A stretch of 64,000 bases of DNA from Pomacea canaliculata. Taxonomy: Eukaryota > Mollusca > Gastropoda > Architaenioglossa > Ampullariidae. Under the pieces are notes generated by a model. That model saw only the letters and a program-made list of their open reading frames with translations, did not search any database and had not been told where the DNA came from. This document shows, piece after piece, positions 12,201 through 27,182 of this stretch. Position numbers and translations under genes: made by a program. Each line of letters starts with the position of its first letter. Positions within the stretch are counted from its first letter, which is position 1. The stretch spans positions 43,750,296 through 43,814,295 of the forward strand of contig NC_037590.1 in the NCBI RefSeq assembly GCF_003073045.1, given 5' to 3'.

Positions 12201-14678
12201 CAACAGCTACACATCAGTCTTTACACAAGAAAAATATGTTCATCTAAACTTTCCACGTAAGTCTGCAATATCGTATGCTACATCGTATTGTCATACAATG
12301 TCCAGTGCTGTCCAATTATTAAATTCTCATTTCTCTCTATCCATGCATTGCTTCTCGACCTTTAGTTACTCTTTCCTATGTCAATCTTTTAAATAAAACA
12401 CCTATGATTTCTTTCCCAAGCAGCAGTAGTTTTGTTTTTAAATAGACATTTTGCAGGCATGGATGAGATCAAGAATACATAATTATTTTTCACAATCATC
12501 TGGATGAGACAAAAAGCATTCATCTGTCATTTGTTATCCAATTTCAGGGTGATTCACTTGTTCCTTTTCAAAGCATGTAAATGTAAAGATAAGGAAATAT
12601 TATGCCGTGGACATGATATAAGCTTTTTAGTTAGTCCCTGATATTTTACTTTTGTTGTTAGAGACTCCTTCAACTACGGACCAACAGCTGCACGCCAGGA
12701 TGCTGCCGAACCCAGTGCGTGGATCAGGTGAATGGCACGTGCAGCTCGCGTGCGGCTACTTCACGACACCTGGCACTGTGGCTGTGCTGTGGAAGGTGAG
12801 GTCATTTTTAATGTGTAAATTTACACTTTTGTAATGAGCAAAATAAACGACCAAATTTTCTTGAACTTGATATCTTCCTTCCTTCTAATGTTATAGTTCA
12901 ATAGCTTTATATACATTTATAAACGTAGATATATGTAAAAAAATTTTGGAAAAAATCTCAATCACCGAAAGATAAGAAAGGATGAGAACATATAAATAAG
13001 TAATCTGCATGATGGACAGATTGTTTTGTCTCTCTCTCTATATATATATATATCAAAATATCTCCTGTACAATCTGTAATAGTAATATTTTAACAAATTA
13101 AATGTTAGCGCTTGAATCGAGCAATTCGTTCTATGTTTATCTTACGCAAAACTATCTATAAAAGTATTTTCTGCATAAATTCTCTCTACCCTTGTACATG
13201 TAATGCAAAGACGTACAGGTGAAATAACCGTAATATACAAAACTCATTCCACGATATACCCACACACAACTTTTCAAAGAATTGTCGGGGCGTCAACAAT
13301 TGGGTATAGGTATCTCACGGAATGTCATTATATCAATTTCATTAAAACATAATATGTTTCATTCACAGACTCCATCTGGTCAGATACTCCACAACAGCAC
13401 CTTCACAGGTGACGAGTATGTCCTGACCCTAGACAACCCTGTGGAGGAGGGCAGCTACACCTGCTTCCTGGATGTCACTGACCCTGCTGCCAGATGTGTT
13501 CACATATCCCCCACCATGCTGTTCAGTAACGAAGTCCATGTCGACAGCTGCTCGGTACAAGGGGCCTTCTTCCATCCAATCCTGCATGAAAAGGAAGACA
13601 TGGCCTCAGTTATTCACCTTCTCTCGAGACAACATGGTGTGTTACATTTATATATGTAATTTTTTATAAATGTTGGTACAGTATAGTATTGCTTTCGATT
13701 TTTACTCAAATAATTAGATTGTTTTGTCGGATTTGTTTGTAAATACGGTGTGTGGTTGAAAGTAGAATGCTTGGACCTGTTATAAAATGATTCACAAACC
13801 ATGTTCAAAGAATAATAGAGGGTTAACTTTGTTATCTGGTTCAAAACTACGAAGCATTTTCCAGCAGACTATTAAGAAGTAAACATGTAAGAGTGCAAAT
13901 AATATATTTTTTCACAGGTACTTCAGGTGACATGGTTCGTCTGGCCGACGGCAGCAGACCGTGGGCGGGACGAGTTGAAGTGAAGTATTACAATGGTACC
14001 TGGGGAACAGTGTGTGTCGACCAGTTTCATTCGTCTGTAGCTTCTGTCGTCTGCAGAATGTTAGGGTTTATCGGGTCAGTGATATTATTTGTTACAATAC
14101 CCTTTGCTGTAAACTATAAAACTTAACTTTACTATGTAGTGCAGAGTGGTGTAGGTATAGAGTACAGTGAAATACTGCATCGTATTCAATATTATAAACG
14201 TTTATGCCGTACATTGAAAATCGTCTGTAGTCGGTTAAATGACCAGCTGGCCATTCGTTCTTTTACTTCTCAGAGTCCTGAGTGTGGTCAAGAGGCTGTC
14301 ATGTGTGTAATCCGTACTTACACAGTGTTTGTCGAACTGTTACATTCATTCCCTTGGCCGATCACTCGGACAGGACGGTGCGGCTTCTGACAGTCTTTCT
14401 TCAACGGCGGTCATTCTATTCTTGCTTGTTTTGTTACAATATTAGGAGCGATAAGTCATATTCACATCATAACAGTTATTTTCTTTGTCGACAGGGATAC
14501 ACCCAGTATGTACGACTCGTCATCATACGGCAGGGGCACATTATCAGTTCTGCTGGAAAATGTGTATTGTAATGGCAATGAACGGAGCATCTTTGACTGC
14601 ACACACAGCCCGGTCGGACAGCGCAATTGTTATTACTATGAAGATGTTGGAGTAAACTGTTTTCCCAACATTTTGTGA
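9224..14678 (+). CDS. Gene B: secreted Ig-Ig-SRCR protein
   Basis: Seven exons: 9224-9269, 10767-10919, 12044-12256, 12662-12795, 13369-13636, 13918-14074, 14495-14678; 1155 nt, 384 residues, all introns GT-AG. Residues 1-15 form a hydrophobic signal peptide. Ig1 (about 16-137) has [11 protein letters not shown], Trp in SYIEWYF and F-strand HDFGDYWV without the F-strand Cys. Ig2 (about 138-245) has the canonical pair (QLACG, SYTCF) plus RCVH and DSCS cysteines. A charged, probably helical linker (about 246-271) leads to the SRCR domain (about 275-382) with six Cys. The SRCR core is altered: VCVDQF for VCDD, and LSVLLEN for LPILLDD. AATAAA lies at 14690-14695. Its Ig2 exons are nearly identical to those of gene C. 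A secreted recognition protein is inferred from the architecture. Confidence 0.9.
9990..10095 (+). repeat. SINE/LINE-like 3' tail in gene B intron 1
   Basis: CTTGTAAAGCGCTTTG followed some 50 bases later by AAATAAATTCC and ATTATTATTATTATT looks like the tail of a dispersed retroposon. Body and family not identified. Confidence 0.35.
10145..10260 (+). pseudogene. Second decayed promoter/first-exon copy, in gene B intron 1
   Basis: TTAAAAGAAACAGCTGTAGA followed by ATTTCTGG at 10145-10172 matches the conserved block upstream of genes C and E. Downstream, GAGTGTAACAG followed by ATATTCCTCCTT aligns with the end of exon 1 plus donor, but the donor GT is now AT. No intact ATG frame. It lies within intron 1 of gene B, so it is probably a relic of duplication rather than an alternative first exon. 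Confidence 0.45.
11421..11665 (+). repeat. About 30-bp tandem repeats ending in a SINE-like tail, gene B intron 2
   Basis: The unit TTGTGATGTTGTTCTACATT plus TTTGTATTATT recurs imperfectly about four to five times, then GCGCAATGAGTCC, a further GCGCTTTATAAATTTTT and a T/A-rich end follow. The GCGC-TATAAAT ending is typical of short retroposons in aquatic invertebrates, but I cannot name the family. Confidence 0.4.
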
Positions 14679-15730
14679 ATTTAAAGATAAATAAATCTGT
14701 TTTATGTCATTATTTGAATTCAATTATTTTTACTAGCTCATTAAGTCCTATACTCATGAGGACCTTCTGTTGTGGGACTGCCACGTCATCTGCGCAACAC
14801 ACTGACCTTAGTGTATCCAACTTCTGCACGGTTACCCAAGTCCTCTAAATGTCTGGGTAGGTCTAGACCGAGAGAGAGAAAGAGAGAGTAAGAGGAGGAG
14901 AAGAGGACAGTCCTCACAACCGGCGGGCCCCGAGGAAAGTGTCGTTAAGCTCACGTAGAGCGAAATGTTAACGTACTTCTTTCATTCTTTTCTTTTTTCA
15001 CTGATAGACTCAGCGATGCCGCTGGATGACAAAGTTTCTGCAGGTAGTAAAATATTTTGTCACTCACTCTTGCTTCTAAAGAACAAAATACATTCAAACA
15101 GGAAAACAACAAATACACCTTAACATCGACAATAATGTGATTGTTATAGCGCCTTTCTCCTACATCAAGGTGGCGGGAGACAAAACTCAAAGCACATATC
15201 ATCAGTTTTCAGCAGACACCAAATACAACTAAAACCCAAAGGCACTACAGGAAAAATGAAAAAAAAAAGAAGAAAAGTAGTCGATAAGACAAGGTACCAT
15301 CAGTTTAAATACAATAACCCGATGTCCTAGGGTACAAGTATTGGAGCCTATAGCGTCTTCTGCACTGACTGTAAACTCAGATGTTATTGTAGTAAAATGC
15401 TATACTTGATACTGAGGTCAGTAGATAACGATATAACAATAATAAAGACACAAGAATAATTGAGTTACTGGACCATAGTTCATACAAATGTTTGATAATG
15501 AATTAACCCGTGAAAGGCTCACTCTAAATAAACTTTTAGTGCATTTTGACAGTGCGCATGCAGACCTGAGTTCAAATACACAGCCAACCCATTGTTTTTC
15601 CCTCTATCCTCTCAGACATCGATTGAAAAATTGATAAAGGATTGACTATTTCCACAAATCACGGTGCAAGCTGGAATCGCCATTACTTTAAAAGCGATTA
15701 CGAAATCTCTCTGTTAATCTTTGTTACTAC
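14679..15730. other. Intergenic, genes B to C: duplicated 3' flank plus repeat scrap
   Basis: No gene recognised. About 14750-15060 aligns in order with the 3' flank of gene C (about 19280-19550): shared landmarks are CTCATGAG/ACATGAGA, AGTGTATCCA, TCTA(G/C)ACCG followed by GAGAGA, and GGACAGTCCTC/GGACTGTCCTC. About 15125-15200 carries TTGTTATAGCGCCTTTC, a retroposon-like tail in minus orientation. Confidence 0.5.
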
Positions 15731-16092
15731 TTCAGACAATTGTTCTCCTTTTTTGCCGAGTATAGTAAAGAGCGATAAAGTCCGTTGATTTACAAATGTC
15801 TGCCATTTGTTCGCATTTCTTAGAAACAACTTACTTCACGATATCGACTCAGACCACAGACACTGTGTCCGACTTCCACAAGTTTGTCAGTCACAGGTAC
15901 AGAGAACGAGAAGTGGGTTAGATGTGTGTGTGTGTGTGTGTTTGTGAGCGCGCACACTAGCGATTTACATATAGATAAGGTCCCGGCATTATCAGTGGAC
16001 TGTATTAGTTAGTAGAAAACCATCTTTAAAAGAAACAGCTGGAGAATTTCTGGTTGTTCTCAAACAATTTACAACTCAACAACGTGCTCAAA
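15730..16092 (+). promoter_or_regulatory. Upstream region of gene C, homologous to that of gene B
   Basis: Three blocks match upstream of gene B in the same order: GTTCTCCTTTT, then ACGATATCGACTCA with AGACCACAGA (8945-8972 in B), then TTTAAAAGAAACAGCTGGAG at about 16025. GAAACAGCTGGAGAATTTCT also recurs in near-identical form before gene E. This marks a duplicated promoter and gives a left boundary for the B/C duplication unit. Confidence 0.45.
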
Positions 16093-19202
<3,110 letters not shown>

Positions 19203-21191
19203 ACAAAATCTCTTGTTTCGTGCCTTATGTTGCTCATTCCATGTTATCTGTGCAGTGAGTTTACTGTCACTAGTCCAGTCAGTCCTCTACACATGAGATT
19301 ACCTTGTCGTGTGAGTGGCACACTTGCACCAGTGTATCCACCTGTTCGATGTTGACGAAGTCCTTTATAGGGCTGAGTAAGTCTACACCGTGAAGGAGAG
19401 AAGATGTGGACTGTCCTCAGAAAGAACCGGCTTTTCACAGTTCACAATGACTGCCTTTATCTTTCTTAGTTTTACCGATAGACACAGCAACCCACGACTG
19501 AGGACGATTGAGGGAATTGTTAGCAAGCAGTGAAATATTCGTACACTCTTCATTCTAACCTTCACAGCAACAACATACAATAACATCTACAAATACAACG
19601 CCTTGATGTCACAATCTTGCATCTTTAGTCTACATAAAGCTTGAGAGATCTTGAAAAAAAGAATAATAACTGATAACTAAGTAAATTCGAATATAACAAA
19701 AACAATAATGATAATAATGATGGTAATTGGTAAAGCGTCTTCATTAAGAATCGAGGCGCACTCACGACCAGTCGCAGGAGGGCCGTTGCACTCTTCCTGC
19801 GGTTCTTGTCAAAACCCATTCACCCCGGGTAACTGGACACGTGGATGACAGTCGTGACGTAACGCTGACCACCCACGTTAACATCTTTTAGGGAAGCGTT
19901 ACGTGAGCTGTTCACACGTCACTTAATTCAAATCTTGTCACACGACTCACCAGCCTCGCACCCCTGTAATGAAAGACAGCGACATGTAACTGAGAGTACA
20001 AGAAGAGATTAACACTGTACAAATTTAGACATGGTTTTATTTCTTCCCATTAGAAATGATAATTTAGAGCCCAAAATATATCTGTTGTAAATATGTATAA
20101 ATATTTGTGTATCTACATGTCCACTCGTCTGTCCTTCTCTCATACTTTAATGACACGGCTAGTCGTGCCAAAAATAATGTAGATGGAATCTCAGGGCACT
20201 GTGGTCATGAACATGATCCTGATGCTTTCTTAATATTGTTTGACTCAGATTCTTCCTGTGATTACTATGCAGCACAACTATGGGTAGTTGTTGCCTATTT
20301 AAACCAATAGAAACAGTCGACACTTTTGCTTTAAAAAGATTTCTGGGAGCCCCAGTACAAGGCATTGGAATGTTATAGACATCCTTCTATGTCTGAGCTA
20401 ACGGTGGTAATCAGCAACAGCAGCAGGACGATAGTCTGTGACACTAAAATAATCTGTCACACTAAAATAATCTGTCACACTAAAATAATCTGTCACACTA
20501 AACTCTACATTTTAAAAACATTTGAGATCGGAAACTGTGCTCTGTAACCACATGTTAGTTTATAAATAACTTTACCTATTATTTATGTTTTGTAAAATGT
20601 ACAAGTGACTACCACCCAACCCTGTAACACGGGTCAATGGCATAAACAATCATTTGTTTGTTGTTGTTTGTCTCTCTCTCAAGCTCTATATCTGATCTTT
20701 AGTATAAAGCATTTAGTACTTATATAAAAGACAAAAATATAATTCACCCAGGTTGTAAATTCGTACACTTGCATGATTCATGTATTACACATGTTGCAAC
20801 ATATCTTTATGTAGCAAATTAGAAATGTACAAAGTCGTTGTGATGTCCCCCTCCTGTTAGGGGCAGATGAGATATCTACACAATAAAATATTCGATTCTC
20901 TCTTTCTTTATTTCTCTCTCACACGCACACACAAGCACAACCCAGAATGCAGTTTGTAAGTTTTGTGTGTATGTGCTCATGTAGATATATATACACACCT
21001 GTGTACAAGCTCACTAAAGATAAGCTGGAGACTTTCTGATCAAGTGACTGTGTCGGGACATAAAGGGGAGTAGACACGGGGTCACTATGTAGGACACCTT
21101 ACACACGTATAGTCTACCTGTAACCTTTGACAACAACACAGGTGGACCACTCCTGACTGGCTTGTCTCACCATTCAACACAATAGTTTCTC
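19203..21191. other. Intergenic, genes C to D
   Basis: The first 350 bases are the 3' flank shared with gene B. About 19730-19930 holds a GC-richer block (TAAAGCGTCTTCA, CACTCACGACCAGTCGC) that may be a retroposon scrap. 21011-21036 (AAAGATAAGCTGGAG then ACTTTCTGATC) is the gene D counterpart of the conserved upstream block. I recognise no gene. Confidence 0.45.
20437..20508. repeat. Four-copy 18-bp tandem repeat
   Basis: The unit AATAATCTGTCACACTAA repeats about three and a half times, the first copy differing by GTGACACT for GTCACACT. There are no spacers, so it is a minisatellite and not a CRISPR array. Confidence 0.9.
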
Positions 21192-24100
21192 ATGGAAGTA
21201 GTTTTTGGGTTCTTCATTTGTGTAATATCCATAACAGGTATTCCTCCACCTGTCAATTTGTCAATATTATTGTTTGATGTTACGTTTTTGATAATTTGTG
21301 TCTTTTTTCTGAAAATCCTGTTTCTGTGCTAATGTCACATGTTGTGACTATTCTAATTTATATCACGAGCTGCCAAAACTACTCTATGGGACAGCTATGT
21401 CTTATAATTTAACTCAGTTTAATACAAAACCCTGGACATTGCTGTAATTATTCTGTATGACGAAGCGGTCCAGACCTACAACTGGACAAGCACTTCACCA
21501 GAGCTCGGCGCCACGTACTACGCATGTCCGGGGGACACGGTCACCCTCCCCTGGTCTCTGGTCACCACAAGTTCTGAGACTGTCAATGATGTAGAATGGT
21601 ACTTTGCAGAAGGGGGTAAGTCACTTCAGGGTAGGAGTCTTCAAACATGTCCTGCAACTTGTACAGAAACCGTTTCTATAGATTAACGTATACTTACTGT
21701 ATACTTAGTGTCAGCTGACAAGGATGAGTAGAAGTGTTCTTTGCGTATGGCATGTTTCTTGTGTGACTGTGTGAGTATATTACATGATGCAACCATGATG
21801 TAAATATTTCTTTGTGTGTATGTGTGCATGATGGATGTTTACCTTATGTGTGTTGCTTACCCAGGTGGAAATAACACGCTCATTGCCACTTACATCCATG
21901 GTGAGCTCCTATTGTCCCACTCAGAACGACAACACTTGGCGTTCGTCCCTAATGCGGGGTTAAAGGTCAGCGACATAGCACCAGAGGACTTTGGACAATA
22001 CTCAGTTCGCCTTGTCATCAACAGCAATTCATCTTTTGCCACCAAAGGAGGATACGTGTTTGTGCGTTTGCCAGGTAAGATGGCGATTTTACATGGGACC
22101 CAACCTGCTCTGTTATTACCCGAAAATTGTAATTTACCTAGCTCAGTGTTTAGCTTCTGTTTGTGCTGAAACAGCTTTGTTTCTTTTCCTCTTCAGTTTT
22201 CAAGGATGTAGATGTCTATATGTATATAGACCTGGGCTGAGACACACCTGGTGTATAAATACATTCCTGCTGGTAAATAGTTCAGCGGCCTATGTTTTTG
22301 CCAGGCGAAATCTTATTGGTGTCCTTTTAAAATTTGAAGCCTACAACGTGAGCTGTTGTCATTTTACCATTGCTTGACCTTGTATGCAAAAGTTTAATTT
22401 TATTTTTCTCAGAACCTCCTGCAGTCTCAGACCGCGTGCTACGCGCACGAATATTACCGAGCGCCGTACAAGAGTCCGGACAGTGGCACGTGCAGCTCTC
22501 GTGCGGGCGCTTTAACTCTCGTGGTTCTCTGAAATTCTCTGTACGGTGGAAAGTAAGCTTCCTTTTTTAAATAGCATTTGATATTTTAAAATAAGTTTTA
22601 AGTTAAATTAATTAAAGATCAGTAACTTTTATTTCCACCACCAATTGGTGCCAATCACCGTGTGCGGTGTGGTGGCTTGTGCGCCGTGTCCATCCACAGA
22701 ACTATGTCGGCGGGAGCCTTGTGCTCCTGGCAGGTGTAAACAAGCCAACAGGTCTGTCAGGGGAGAGGCCAGACTAAAATGTTGCACCCTGGCTCTCCAG
22801 ACCTCCAACAGAAGCCTGTGAAAAAGAACCAACCGATATGCCACTAGTCAAGACATGACAAAACGCAAATGGGGCTGAATAGAACACACCCTGCACTAAC
22901 CAGCAGACAGGCAGCACTTGACTGGAACAATCAGGGAAAGAGGAGAGTTGGGAGACCAAAACAGACTTGGAAACGAACAGTAGAGAGCTAACCTTGTTTT
23001 TCACAATGATGTTCTTTATCATAATGTGCAGTTACAAAATACCAGACTATAGCTTATAGCGTCTGTCAGACATTCTGCTATATCGCGACTTTTAAGTGTT
23101 TCATGTTGGGTATGCTGCAAGAAAAGGGTGCATTCAGGTGCATGCATGAAATAGGATATAAAAATATTTCGCAGTACCCTGTGTCACAATCCTGAGCCTT
23201 TATATATTTTATGTACAAACCGTGTCTCATTGATCTAACAATAAGAAATATTATTTACAGACCCCATCAGGGCAGGTCTTGAACAGTTCCTATTCAGAAA
23301 CTCGCGAGGACATTTTGACTTTGCCCAACCCTGTAGAAGAGGGGAACTACTCCTGCTTCCTGGATGTCCAGGACCCGACAGCCAAGTGCGCCTTCGTCAG
23401 TCCCACGATGATGACCAGCAGCAACCTTCACATCAACAGCTGCTCTGTCCAGCAGGCCTTGTTTAATCCAGTCCAGCAAGAAAAGGATGAAATGGAGTCC
23501 GCCTTTAAGTTCCTCATCAGAGTACACGGTGAGTCACGAGAAAGACTGAGATTTGAACCACTTCCTGCCACGTGAAGTTCTCCCACGTAGACGTACAGCT
23601 GACGTAAGCGAACCGCCGCCATTGTGACAAAGACTGAAGAACCAGAGATGACTAATTGTCAAAACATTACTTAACAAGCAAACAATAGTCAAACAACAAA
23701 TTTTACATGTCTCTTATTTTGCTTAGATTCTCTCGCGAGGGCTAGAGAAAACAGCAATGATAGAATCTGATTACATGCACTGTCACACACAATGTGCATA
23801 CATAAATTCACCTAGTTACATACAAAACATATTTATTAATGTAAACAATCAGATTTTGCAGGAAACTGCATTAAAGAAGGATTTTCCTGTAACCCTAGAC
23901 ACAGTCCGTCTTGTCAATGGCAACCGGCCGTGGAAAGGACGAGTGGAAGTCAAGTACAACAGGACCTGGGGAGCAGTTTGTGACAAAGATTTCTCTGCCT
24001 TGTCTGCTGCTGTCGTCTGCGGGATGTTAGGGCTCAGCGGGCAAGTGCTGCCATTGGTCATTGGTCAAAGGGTTTTCTGAAACTTCATTCGCAGCGTATA

Positions 24101-24959
24101 GTAGTGTGGCAAGGCAAATTGTTGTGACTTGCTATTTGATACTGATATGATATAAACAGTTAAACTGTCCATGGATAGAATGGGTTTCAAAGTTTGGACA
24201 CTAATTTGTCTGCTTTTTCACAGGTTAATAGATGAGTTGAATTTTATGCTTCTAAGCTTGAATAAGATGATCTTCCGGGTGACTTGTGAGCACCAAACTG
24301 TGACCATGCTTGACCTGCACGTGCGTGATGTTTCCAACATGAACATGGACATCTGAAGGGCCATGAACTTTGTGGCTGCATCATGGACTGCAAATAAGCC
24401 GTCAATTTTTGAAACTGTTTTGCCAATGTTGGTTTCAATGTTTACCCAGGTGTGTCGGACGTTGTGCATGACGGGGATGATATTGACTATGTGAGTCTGA
24501 ATGAAGTTCTGCGAGATGATTGGGACAGTAACCTCTGATGCAGCTGAATTCGACTTCGACGATCTCGCTACTTGGGACGAAAAACTTGTGGTGTACTTTC
24601 TATTGACGAAACATGCAATGAAGCTGAGGATGTGTAAAAGGAGTTATATATAATATATATGTTTATATTCGAGGTGAACATACGTGCATCCATGCATGCG
24701 AGCGAGCGATTGTATGATTGACACCAAACACCTATCATAATAAAACGTTTTTGTTGTTGTTGTTGACAGAGACACACCTGTAGTGCACAACCAAACATTG
24801 TACGGTGGGGGCCCGCTGCCAATTCTGCTGGACGCTGTTGTATGTACCGGCAATGAGACCAACATCTTGGACTGCTCCCACAGTCCCGTGGGTGTCAGCC
24901 ACTGTGATGGCGGGGGACAAGTCGGAGTTGACTGTTTGCCAAACATTTCGTCGAATTAA
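21192..24959 (+). CDS. Gene D: secreted Ig-Ig-SRCR protein
   Basis: Seven exons: 21192-21237, 21466-21615, 21865-22074, 22413-22552, 23261-23528, 23899-24040, 24770-24959; 1146 nt, 381 residues. Signal peptide about 1-16. Ig1 shows [11 protein letters not shown], Trp in DVEWYF and EDFGQYSV, with no F-strand Cys. Ig2 shows QLSCG, NYSCF, KCAF and NSCS. The linker is charged ([15 protein letters not shown]). [18 protein letters not shown] (second Asp lost), six Cys, ending VGVDC. Intron 6 starts GCAAGT, a GC-AG intron shared with gene E. Intron 4 carries a LINE scrap and intron 6 a pogo-like transposase remnant. D and E look like sister copies (shared LIATYI/LIASYI, HSERQ/HSAPQ and linker patterns). 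Confidence 0.9.
22640..22995 (+). mobile_element. 3' fragment of an RTE-like LINE in gene D intron 4
   Basis: A frame at about 22889-22993 reads [20 protein letters not shown] followed by TVES and a stop, the C-terminal signature of RTE-like LINE proteins (GKR-RGRP-TW-RTVE). Just upstream a different frame gives KRKWG-stop-IEHTL, the usual RRRWGWIGHTL motif, so the copy is frameshifted and 5'-truncated. The sequence before about 22860 is less certain. Confidence 0.65.
24225..24560 (+). mobile_element. Pogo/Tigger-like transposase C-terminal remnant, gene D intron 6
   Basis: One frame reads [10 protein letters not shown]; after a frame change the next reads [18 protein letters not shown] and continues [17 protein letters not shown]. 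The AW/SW followed by NCF-x-x-x-GF pattern is the conserved C-terminal end of pogo/Tigger DDE transposases. It contains a stop and at least one frameshift and has no visible catalytic core, so it is a dead fragment in a host intron. Confidence 0.5.
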
Positions 24960-25685
24960 ACACAAGCTTTCAAAGAAATGCACGTCTGCCTGTGTTAAAT
25001 ATTTAATCGATTATATAATTAAGCACACACACATACACACGCACACCCTTTCTGTGTATGAAAGGGAGGTAAAGAATTGTTTGTCATGTTGATAGTCAAG
25101 GGAGACAATGTCTTGTACCTGAACAATCTAGAGTGAGTGAGTGATTCACTAAAAAATCGATGATGCATGTGGGACAGTTGAACATATGAAGAATAGGTCG
25201 TCATGTGAGATGTGTACATCGTAGTGTCCCTGAATCATGTCCTGCCCTCGTTAAACTGAAGTAACACGGTGCAGTTTGTAAAATACTAGTTGACTACAGA
25301 ATGAAAAAAATGACCGTTAGATTGTCTGGGTAGACTGCAACAGCCAGGGTGGATTAACAACGACTTGCATGACTGGATGACTGGCAGGCAGCCTCACTGT
25401 CTACAGAAGGTCGTCTGTTTGTCAACAACATCGGTCACAGCAGACCTCAGTCCTTTGTCCTACAACCCCTGACAACCCTACATGACCCAGACACCCAACT
25501 GTAGCGGGTACTGTGGGTAATATTATTGTTCTATCATTCGTGAATGGCAAACAGTTCTGAATCTGACTTTAAGTACAGTGATCTTTTTGTTTTATCGCTG
25601 ATGTCATAAAGTAGGGTTAGCTCACGATGTACTCTGTGTAAATAGTAGGAAGTATTAGACCACATGAAACACAAACACAGTTAAA

Positions 25686-25772
<87 letters not shown>

Positions 25773-25973
25773 TCTGTGTGTGTGTGTTTCTGGACACACA
25801 TGTTGCCTGGGATGCGCTGTTCTGAACAAGATGTCGGGACAATTGTCTTAGAGTAAGTTTCTGTTTTTTTCTTATTTAGGGCGCTTAGCAGATTATGTTT
25901 TATCAGTAAATTTTTCAATAAAGAAACAGCTGGAAGATTTCTGGAACGTACTGTCTATCAACACAATTTTCTC
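24960..25973. other. Intergenic, genes D to E, with a long (TG)n tract
   Basis: No gene recognised. A TG microsatellite of about 80 bases occupies 25690-25770. Near 25920-25945, AAGAAACAGCTGGAAGATTT plus CTGG is the family-1 upstream block, about 30-55 bases before the start codon of gene E. Confidence 0.6.
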
Positions 25974-27092
25974 ATGGAATGCGCCTTTGTGATCTTCATT
26001 GTTTTTGTTTCTGTGGCAGGTATTTTATTCTTTTACATGTTAATCTACGTGTATGAGCGAGTTTGTATATTGCTTGCTTACTTTCGCATTTTTTTATGGT
26101 ATTTACCTTTCTCTTCTTACTATCTCATTCCACCAAGATGGCAACGACTCTTGAGTTTCGTAGAAAAGACAAGAACCCAAGTGAGTAGCTGTCCTACAAA
26201 GCGATTCTCGTGAAAATCTGTTGATCGTGACTGATTATGTCAATGAAAGACATTCTTTTTTTTTTTTTTGTCAAACCGGATAAAAACTTGGAAATCTCTG
26301 AGTGTCAAAGTCTGGAACAGGAAGAGACTTGTAGGAGTAAACACAGGTCAAGGTTCCGGTAAGTCTCATATCTTATTGTATGTACAGTGATGGACAGCCG
26401 ATGGGTCAACAGCTTCACCAGAAGCATCCACCCCTATATTAGACTAGGGACTAACCCTTAAACACGTCAACACACTTGCCTGATAATATAAAAATCTCAT
26501 TACAAGCGTTTTGCAGAAGCCCTGACATACCTATCATCTCTATAAAGTAGAATTCTTTGGTCACCCCTTCTGAAAGAAGTAAAATTCGTTCCCATAAGCA
26601 ACTTCCTCTCCCCATACAAAACTAACAGCTACATGTGTAGTGAAGGAATGGACAAGCCATATTAACGATAACAATTGTTCTACTATTTATGGATTTCACT
26701 AAATCCTTCGTGAGCGATCATGATCTGATTATCAGAAAATTACAACAATACAATCCAGTGACCAGATTCCCCAGCTTCTCAAATCTCTTCTTTGTAATAA
26801 TAGATAATAGAAAGTCAGCCTTTGCCGAGGGAAGACCTCTAAATGTGCTTTGTTGTAACAGTTGCGGGTGATGTAAATTTAGTCACCTTGCTTGTGTTCA
26901 GACTGTGTTCATAGAATGGGTCAAGACCTTGTCACCACCATGACCCTGACCCTGACCGTGACCGTCATCCGTCTTGATTCTCAATTACAGACATTTAAAC
27001 TATCTACTGACTAATACTGAACTTGATGTCAAAGTTAGAAAATTCTCTTAATCCACAAGAAACTGGCATAATGCTTTAATTACTTCCCTTTT

Positions 27093-27182
<90 letters not shown>

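Noticed and set aside
20437-20508. Possible CRISPR-like direct repeat
   Set aside because: Units are contiguous without unique spacers and the window is eukaryotic.
24218-24983. Minus-strand frames over gene D intron 6 and exon 7
   Set aside because: Antisense to the pogo-like remnant and to the SRCR exon; no conserved motif of their own.
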